The position numbers and the translations under genes are program-made. From positions 2,407,664-2,471,663 of the forward strand of contig VZQC01000544.1 in assembly GCA_009823505.1 (NCBI GenBank): a DNA stretch of 64,000 nt. The letters run 5' to 3'. Shown piece after piece: positions 57,501-64,000 of the stretch. Origin of the DNA: Rhizomys pruinosus (lineage: Eukaryota; Chordata; Mammalia; Rodentia; Spalacidae). Each line of letters begins with the position of its first letter. Within the stretch, counting starts at the first letter, position 1. Under the pieces are notes generated by a model that saw nothing but the letters and a program-made list of their open reading frames with translations, was not told the DNA's origin and searched no databases.

Positions 57501-58360
57501 AAGGTAATTTGATTGGGCAAAGATATAGAAATGAGACGGATGCATACATTTTTGGAAGACTAAAGGCAAGCCACAGGCAAACTGTGATACTTGATAATGC
57601 GCTTTTAGGGGATTTCACTTGGAAGAACCATACTAGACAGAGGCCTTTGACCTAGAAGCATTTATTGCAGACTTTCCTCCCAAAGAGGGTATTTTCTGAA
57701 TTGTAGACATTAGTAAAAGAGGATTTGGTATATAAAATCAAATGACATTTTTACCCATAACAGGGTGAACATGACTAAAGAAAGTACATGTGAGTTCTGA
57801 AGACTTCTTTGGAAAAAAATCATTGTAACTAATTAGAATAGTCATCTTCAATTGCTCTGCCTTCTCATATTCCTTACTCCAGGATGCTTAAGATTTTGTA
57901 TATGCCCCAGAACCATGTCCAACACTGAGCTTCCATCCCTTCCCCATTACTGTTAACATGACACAGCTAAATTTCATGTGACTTACTTTAGTCTTTCTTT
58001 CAAGTAGCCAGTTTGTGCCTTATCCTTTTAGCAACTTCATAGAAAACTTTTTTATGAATTTCCTATAAAGACTCCACATAGGGGATATATGTCTTTAATG
58101 TGTTACATCATCCTGAGGGGCAATTCACAGAAAAGACCTGCAAAACTCCAGTAATCACAGATGCTGCATATACAGGTTCCACACACTTGAATTCAATTGT
58201 GCAAGGGTCAGAAACATTTTGGGGGGAAATTGAATCTGTACTGAAGAGGTTCACAGAGTTTTCCCCTTGTCATTACTCCCCAAACAACACAATATAACAA
58301 CTATTTATACAGGATTTATATAGAATTAGACATAAATAAGCTAGACATGATTTAAAATAT
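57501..58360. other. Unassigned sequence
   Basis: No recognised gene or repeat. Confidence 0.4.
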
Positions 58361-58361
58361 T

Positions 58362-58440
58362 CATAGTGCTTGAGGTATGGCTTGGTAATAGAGTACCTGG
58401 TTGGCTTTACTAGGTCATTGTTTTGATCCTTAGAACAAAA
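58362..58440 (+). mobile_element. Degenerate ID-like SINE, plus strand
   Basis: The text gcttgaggtatggcttggta, atagagtacctggttggctt and ttgttttgatccttagaaca fits an old tRNA-derived SINE. A purine-rich run follows to about 58,545. Confidence 0.5.
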
Positions 58441-58625
58441 GGTAGAAGAAGAGATAAAAGAATGAGAGAGGGAGGAAGGAGTGTAGGAAGAAGAGTGAGA
58501 GGGAGGGAACAAAGGAGGAATAAAAGAAGGGAGACATGAGCGAAAGAGGATTTGTCAGGTTGGGAATGAATCATAGTTTATTTAACGATAGTGCATCCAA
58601 GCAGCATCCATGTACCTCATTCATT

Positions 58626-58905
58626 GATTAGACTTTTTTTAAAATGTTTTTTTTAATTTTATTTATTTTCATATGTGTATGAGTGTACTGTCTGTATGTA
58701 GATCTGTGCACCCGTGTCGTGCAATGCCGCAGAGGTCAGAAGAGGGTCTCGGATTCCCCTGGAACTGGAGTTATCCTGGAATTGGAGTTTCAGACAGTTC
58801 TTAGCCGCCATGTGGGTGCTGGGGATTGAACCCGGGTCCTCTGTAAGAGCAGTCAGTGCTCTTAACCCCTAGGCTATCTCTCCAGCCCCTGATTGAACAT
58901 TTTTA
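58626..58905 (-). mobile_element. B2 SINE, minus strand
   Basis: B2 spans about 58,640-58,888 and ends ctatctctccagcccc. Flanks tgattagacttttttt and tgattgaacattttta are similar but not exact. Confidence 0.92.
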
Positions 58906-59076
58906 GCTATTGACACATTGTGAATCATAGCCTGCACAAACGATAGTGATGTCATAAGACTGTTAGAATAAGTTGAACAGGGTTTATCCCATGAGAAAAG
59001 AAGGCACATGTGAGTTATAAAGACTTCTTTGGAAAACAAATATTGCTGCTGATTAGAACAGTCACATTCAACTGTG

Positions 59077-59355
59077 AAGGTGGCAATTCTTTTTTTTTTT
59101 TAATTTTTTTAAATTTATTTTTGTATGTGTATGAGTGTACTGTCTGCGTGCAGGTTTGTGCACCCGTGTCGTGCAATGCCGCGGAGGTCAGAAGAGGGTT
59201 TCGGATTCTCCTGGAACTGGAGTTCTCCCGAACCGGAGTTTCAGACGGTTCTCAGCCGCCATGTGGGTGCTGGGGATCGAACCCGGGTCCTCTGTAAGAG
59301 CGGTCGGTGCTCTTAACCGCTAGGCCATCTCTCCAGCCCAAAGGTGGCAATTCTT
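59077..59355 (-). mobile_element. B2 SINE, minus strand, with 15 bp TSD
   Basis: B2 spans 59,092-59,340. aaggtggcaattctt is exact at 59,077-59,091 and 59,341-59,355. Intact CpG sites (ccgcggaggtc, gatcgaacccggg, gagcggtcggtgc, taaccgc) suggest a young insertion. Confidence 0.96.
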
Positions 59356-60639
59356 ATCAGGGTTGTTCCCAGAAAAACATTCTGAAGATAAAGTTTGACT
59401 CTTCTGGTCTTACTGTCCTGGTTCAGCTCTGCGGGCCTCTGTCTTCTGATATTCCTTACCTTAGGGTGTGCTAATGTATACAGGAGACTGCCTAAGTTAT
59501 GTGCAAATACTATGCCATTTTGTGTAAGGGACTTTAACATCGACAGATTTTGGTATGGTGGTTGGTGGAAGCCCTGCAACCAATTCCCAAAGAATACATA
59601 GGGGGTGACAAAAAGACTTACAGGCTATAGCTCTAGAGACCCAGGAATATGGGAGAGAATTACAACACAACCTCCTGTTCTGCCTGCCCAAGCTCAAAGC
59701 ATGCTCTTCTAGCACATGACTTCCTTGCTGTTCTTTGACAATTTCAGGTATTTTCTTCGGGCCTTGCATTTATTTGTTTAGTTTCTCCAGCTGAAATCTT
59801 CCTTGACATATATATCTTACTATATATATATATAGATTGGTGAATCATAAATACACTCTTTTGGAAAAATTTCTAGAAATATTTATACAAAAATATGTAT
59901 ACTTTCACTCAACAATCTTATGTGTGGATTACAGTTGGTTGCATGTGGTTTGTAAAAATTATCTATCTATCATCTATCTGTCTAATCTATCTTTTTTTCT
60001 TTCTTTTAGCTTTCAATCATCTATCTTTTGTCTATGTGAAGACCCACACAGAGGTCAGTGGACAACTTTGTAGAGTTTGTAACAGTCTCCTTGAATCCAC
60101 ATGGGCTCTGTCAGCATAGTCTGGTTGAACTGACACTTCCAATTTCCAGAACTACAGCTTGAGAGCTCAGAAGTTCTAGTTTAGTGTTTCCTGAGTACTT
60201 GCTTTTAGAACCACAATGTACAGAGGCCTCTGTAGTCCACATAGAGGCCAGAGTGTAAAGGAATCAGATCCTTGGCTAGCAGCCCTATCAGAGCCCCCAG
60301 CAAACATCCAACAACCACTTGTCAGCTACCGTGAATGAATTGACCCATAAACAAATCCCCTGGTCCCATGTGAGCTGCCCTAGCTGGTGCTTCACAAGTT
60401 CTTCTGAGCACTGCTCAAAAATGTAAACTTAGGAGCTTTTGCAGAGTGGTTTTCTTAAAATTGGCTACTGGAACATCAATATTCTTTGAATTTATCCTAT
60501 ACCAAAAGAAAATTGAAACAAAAGTTCTGCAGCAAAACAGTATTTTCTAGACAAGACAGTGGCATTGAACACATGGTGACATGCACAAGACCTGCATAAC
60601 AGCAAGACAGCCAAAATTCCAGTGTCCATGGGGACAGGC
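59356..60639. other. Unassigned sequence
   Basis: No gene recognised. A (TA)n run lies at about 59,817-59,835 and short CTAT repeats near 59,960-59,995. The part from 60,140 to 60,440 may be upstream L1 3' UTR. Confidence 0.4.
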
Positions 60640-60840
60640 TCAGAAAGTCTCAGCCCGTCTGAGGAGCTTTTGGTAATTGGTGGCCACGGGGGGAGGGAGA
60701 ATATCCTTCTCAGGGCTGCAGTCCCTGAAAGATTGCCCATGCTCCAGTAGATGTTCCTACACCCATCCACACACAGGCAACACTGAGTGGGCTTGGTGGG
60801 TGAAAGAAAGAGCATATGAAATCAAAAAGGGAAAGTGGTT

Positions 60841-60904
<64 letters not shown>

Positions 60905-60980
60905 GGAGGGGCAGGAAATGGGAGATAGACTTCATCAAAACATAAAAATCACAATAAAATTCTCTAATAAAGAGTACTAG
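60640..60980 (+). mobile_element. Rodent L1 3' end, plus strand, carrying a TG/GA microsatellite
   Basis: The text gtggccacggggggagggag, agattgcccatgctccagta, gatgttcctacacccatcca and caggcaacactgagtgggct is the ending of an older rodent L1. A (TG)n(GA)n array (60,846-60,901) interrupts it before ggaggggcaggaaatgggag and the A-rich end. Confidence 0.75.
60846..60901. repeat. Compound (TG)n(GA)n microsatellite
   Basis: About 13 TG units pass directly into about 15 GA units. Confidence 0.95.
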
Positions 60981-61167
60981 TAGATTAGGATGTATATAAT
61001 GACATTCTTCATGATTAGGAAAAGAAAGATAAAACAATATAAGTTAGGTCATATATAATAATGTTCTTCATGGTTAGGCAAGGAAAGAAAATACATTACA
61101 AGTAACTGAATTATTGAGTGTCCATTATATATTATAGCTTAAACATAATGAATAGTTCTATTGTTGC

Positions 61168-61206
<39 letters not shown>
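61168..61206. repeat. (TG)n microsatellite
   Basis: A run of about 18 TG units with one TGCG interruption near its end. Confidence 0.95.
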
Positions 61207-61209
<3 letters not shown>

Positions 61210-61211
61210 GA

Positions 61212-61425
61212 ATGAAAATTCAGCCTCCGGCCTTGTGCATGCTAGGAAAGCTCTTTACCACTGATTTATATCCTGAGTTCTGATTTTCTTTGACAGGGTC
61301 TTGCTAAGTTGAATAGATGGGCCTTAAACTCATTCTGCCATCCAGGCAGGCTTGAACTTGCAGTTGTCCTGCCTCAGCCTGCTGTCTCCTAAATTAGAGG
61401 TATGCTCAGTACACCTAGCTTATTG
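61212..61425 (-). mobile_element. Old B4/B1-type SINE, minus strand
   Basis: The order ccttgtgcatgctaggaaag, ctctttaccactgatttata, tttgacagggtcttgctaag, tcctgcctcagcctgctgtc matches a composite ID plus B1 SINE read in reverse. Confidence 0.65.
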
Positions 61426-61935
61426 TGGATTTATTTGGCTACTAAAACAAATGAGTTAAAGGTATGTATATATTAACAGAAGAGGTATCACATCAATAAT
61501 ATTGAAAAAAGAAAGTTTCAGAGACAAATGGCAAATTCTATGTGAAAAAGGAAACATTTACATATATTTATATTTTACATGTATCTATGTAAGCACCAAA
61601 TTACCAATACCAATTTTATCAAGGGAATGAAATTAGAGAACTGGGATCTTTATGGTTTCCTTTAATAACTTTTCATGGTTGAATTGTCATAAATAAAACA
61701 CCCAGTCAATGATTAGCTAACTGCTTTGCTTCTATGTCTTGCCATTTCCTTATATGTGTTGATATATGACATGAAAAAGAATGCTTACATCTTTCATTGC
61801 CTATATAAAATTATAATATTTGCTTTCTTACAGGAGTTTATGAAAATAGGTGATTTCTCATCATTTCAGCAGACTTTTCTGTTTCAGTAATTCAGCTTTA
61901 ATTGTGTTGGATGCTTTTGTCAAAATGTGTGAGGG
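61426..61935. other. Unassigned AT-rich sequence
   Basis: No recognisable gene or repeat. Confidence 0.4.
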
Positions 61936-61937
61936 TT

Positions 61938-62160
61938 ATAGGGCTGGAGAGATGGCTTAGTTGGTGAAGTGCTTGGTGTTTAAGCATCAATACTTTAATT
62001 CAATACTCAGTACCCACTTAAAAAAATAGAATCTGAGTATAGCAGTGTGTGCCTGTAATCCTTGTACTAGGGAGGCAGACAGGAAAGGATCACTAGCAGG
62101 CCAGTCTAGCCCAATTAGTGAGTTTCAAGTTCAAAGGCCCTTTCTCAAAAAAATGAAGTA
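61938..62160 (+). mobile_element. B4-type SINE (ID + B1), plus strand
   Basis: The head agggctggagagatggctta, then tgcctgtaatccttgtacta, gggaggcagacaggaaagga and ccagtctagcccaattagtg, ending at ctcaaaaaaatgaagtag. Confidence 0.75.
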
Positions 62161-62164
62161 GAGA

Positions 62165-62600
62165 CCCTGTCCCTTGCCAGCCTTGGGCCAGGTGGGCTCC
62201 AGTTCTTCAGCCTGAGATCTCTGGACTGGCATCCTAACACAAGCTAGCTGTACTCTCTAGCATAGATTGCTAAATCCCCCCTGAGGTACTAGCCTCACCC
62301 CCAACTCCCCTGGCTCCTGACCAGCTTGACCTACCTGTCCTGCCAGGATTCTGGTAAATCATGTCCCACCTATCTGGTCTGCATCACCATTCCATTCTTT
62401 TCGCCCACTTGCACTCTGTCCCCTGCCAGCCTATGACCAGCCAGGCTCTAATTCCTCTGCCTCAGCTCTCTATTCTAGCTAAACTCCCTAGCTCCTGATC
62501 TGTGTGATACAGACCATCCTCCTACTAACCTGACCAGACTACCTACCAACCTGTCTCATTATACCTCCATACCAGTCTACTAACCTGCAAGAACCTGATA
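62165..62600 (+). mobile_element. L1 5' UTR monomer-like region, plus strand
   Basis: This C-rich stretch contains two related units starting near ctccagttcttcagcctgag and ctctaattcctctgcctcag. It lies directly before ORF1 and resembles 7,990-8,301 and 13,741-13,960. Confidence 0.65.
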
Positions 62601-64000
62601 CACACACAAATTTATTTTCCAATCTTGAACAAAAATCAACCAAGCTACACAAACAATATAAACAGAAACAAAATTAAATTAAACGAAAGCAGAGTAGAAG
62701 TTCCTACCAAACACATAACCAACAAAGACCATCCATATGACCAAACAACAGTGGAAAAACATAATGTGGAAAACCTGGAGAATATGTTCCCAACAAAACC
62801 CACTAATTCTACAGAAGTACACTGCAATGAGAACCACCTTGAGGAAATCCAGGATGCAGAATTTAAAGGAATAATCATAAACATGAGCAAAAAATTAAAA
62901 CACAACTCAAAGAGGAAAGCCATAAATTTGTGATGGAAACCTAAGAATATACAAATAAGTGGCTCAATGAAATATCAACAAAATTCATGACTTGAAAAGT
63001 AAATTTACAGAATAGAAAGAAATAGCGAAGAAAACTCAAATGGAAATTAACATAGGATTGCAAAATTCAATAAACTATTTGGAAACAACAGCAGAAAGCC
63101 TCATAAGCAGTATAAATGAAACAGAAAATATAATATCAAGACTGGATGACAAAGTTGAGGTTTTGGACACCTCAAGCAAAGACTACATAAAATTTCTTTT
63201 CATTGATGCTTTGTGTATTTCATACATCATTTTCCAATTCAGTTCAGGCATATATCCCCTTCCCTTCCCCCCACCCCACCTCTACCCATCCCAGATCATG
63301 CATTCTGCTGTAACTTTTCTGCATCTTTCTCTGTTTTTTTGTTTTGTTTTGTTTTCATTTTTTTAACAATAAGTGATAATCTGTGAGTACAAACATCCTT
63401 CATGTAAAACCAATTTGTAAGCAGTTGTGCCCAAACCCACACAGCTCATGGGTCCCACCATCCAGCAGGGGGGGCTTGTATGTTCAATCAAGTTGATCAA
63501 ATGAGTGTCCAGTCTGTATTGTTGTAGTTTCACCATTCACCCCAATCGCAGCCCTTACATTCTACCGCGCCCCCTCTTCCACAGATTGTTCCCTAGGCTT
63601 AATTTTAAAAGCACAGGATGGAATATTCAGCAAATGTGGGACAACATGAGCAGACAAAATCTACAAATTATAGGCATTTAGGAAGGAGAAAAAAGTTAGG
63701 CCAATGACATTAAATATATGTTCATCAGGATTATAGAAGAAAACTTTCCTAAGTTAAGAAAAGACTTACCACGCAAGCCAGTAAGAAGCATTCCTCCTTG
63801 GGCTCCCTGAGTGATGAACTGTGACCCAGGAAATCCAAAAAAGGAAGAAAATAATATGGAAGTAAATGTGAAAGAATGGATTTTAAGGTACGTGGAACAA
63901 CAAAATGAAGAGGAAAAGAGTGGGGGTGTAGAAGTTTAGAAGAAGAAGAACAGTTTGACCCACTAAACTTCTGGATGCAAAGGAGCAAGTGGCTACCTTT
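62601..64000 (+). mobile_element. L1 ORF1, plus strand, broken and running off the window
   Basis: A 102-codon frame (62,625-62,933) gives the N-terminal part, including INRNKIKLNESRVEVPTKHI and NHLEEIQDAEFKGIIINMSK. It aligns with the decayed ORF1 at 13,990-15,130. This N-terminus differs from that of the minus-strand L1s at 0.7 and 43.7 kb, so at least two L1 lineages are present. An L1 3' fragment (63,198-63,602) splits it, and the coding signal fades after 63,780. Confidence 0.78.
63198..63602 (-). mobile_element. Long-type L1 3' UTR fragment, minus strand, without a clear poly(A)
   Basis: It matches the 3'-most 400 bp of the young minus-strand L1 (53,660-54,080), including the reversed G-rich tract and the gggtcccaccatccagcagg stretch, and stops at ccctaggctta. 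The left junction (aaaatttcttttcattgatg) lacks the poly(T) that a normal insertion would have. Only a weak aattt/aatttt match flanks it. Confidence 0.88.

Overview
This 64 kb window looks like nuclear DNA from a muroid rodent. It holds B1, B2, B3, B4 and ID-type SINEs with their usual poly(A) or A-rich tails and target-site duplications (TSDs), and rodent-type LINE-1 (L1) elements on both strands. The B2 copies have a 3' domain (the CCAGTTCCAGGGGAATCC and TGCACGAC region) that does not read like the common mouse form as I know it, so I would not assign it to Mus or Rattus. The species cannot be named from this sequence alone. I found no intact protein-coding gene. The longest open frames (272, 176 and 168 codons on the minus strand between 38.7 and 43.6 kb) are pieces of one decayed L1. 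Nearly all other frames are antisense or accidental readings of repeats.

Layout. 1-1.7 kb: 5' part of a minus-strand L1 with tandem promoter monomers and an assembly scar. 1.7-8 kb: SINEs, an ancient mammalian repeat and two perfect palindromes. 8-15.2 kb: a plus-strand L1 5' region and ORF1, split by a minus-strand, non-coding endogenous retrovirus (ERV) with two LTRs, a lysine-tRNA-type primer site and a polypurine tract; L1 pieces and a B2 have since entered its interior. 15.2-18.7 kb: a minus-strand L1 split by a 2.2 kb retrocopy-like insertion. 18.7-26 kb: SINEs, unique sequence and an ancient L1. 26-32 kb: an ancient L1 split by several insertions, a CBX3 processed pseudogene and an unidentified open frame. 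32-38 kb: nested L1/B1 insertions and an EIF1 processed pseudogene. 38.4-43.9 kb: a nearly complete but broken minus-strand L1. 43.9-50.2 kb: old dispersed repeats split by a young, 5'-inverted L1 insertion. 50.6-57.5 kb: more L1 3' ends, including a young minus-strand L1 insertion that is close to a mirror copy of the one at 46.5-49.1 kb. 57.5-64 kb: B2, B4, microsatellites and another plus-strand L1 5' region with ORF1, itself split by an L1 3' fragment.

Taken together, the window is an intergenic or deep-intronic retrotransposon accumulation whose order of events can be partly read from nesting and TSDs. The most notable items are an L1 subfamily with an unusually long (about 2.4 kb) 3' UTR carrying two G-rich tracts, two near-identical copies of it in inverted orientation, and a chain of read-through (3' transduction) signatures. 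No novel gene system of the bacterial or defence type is visible.
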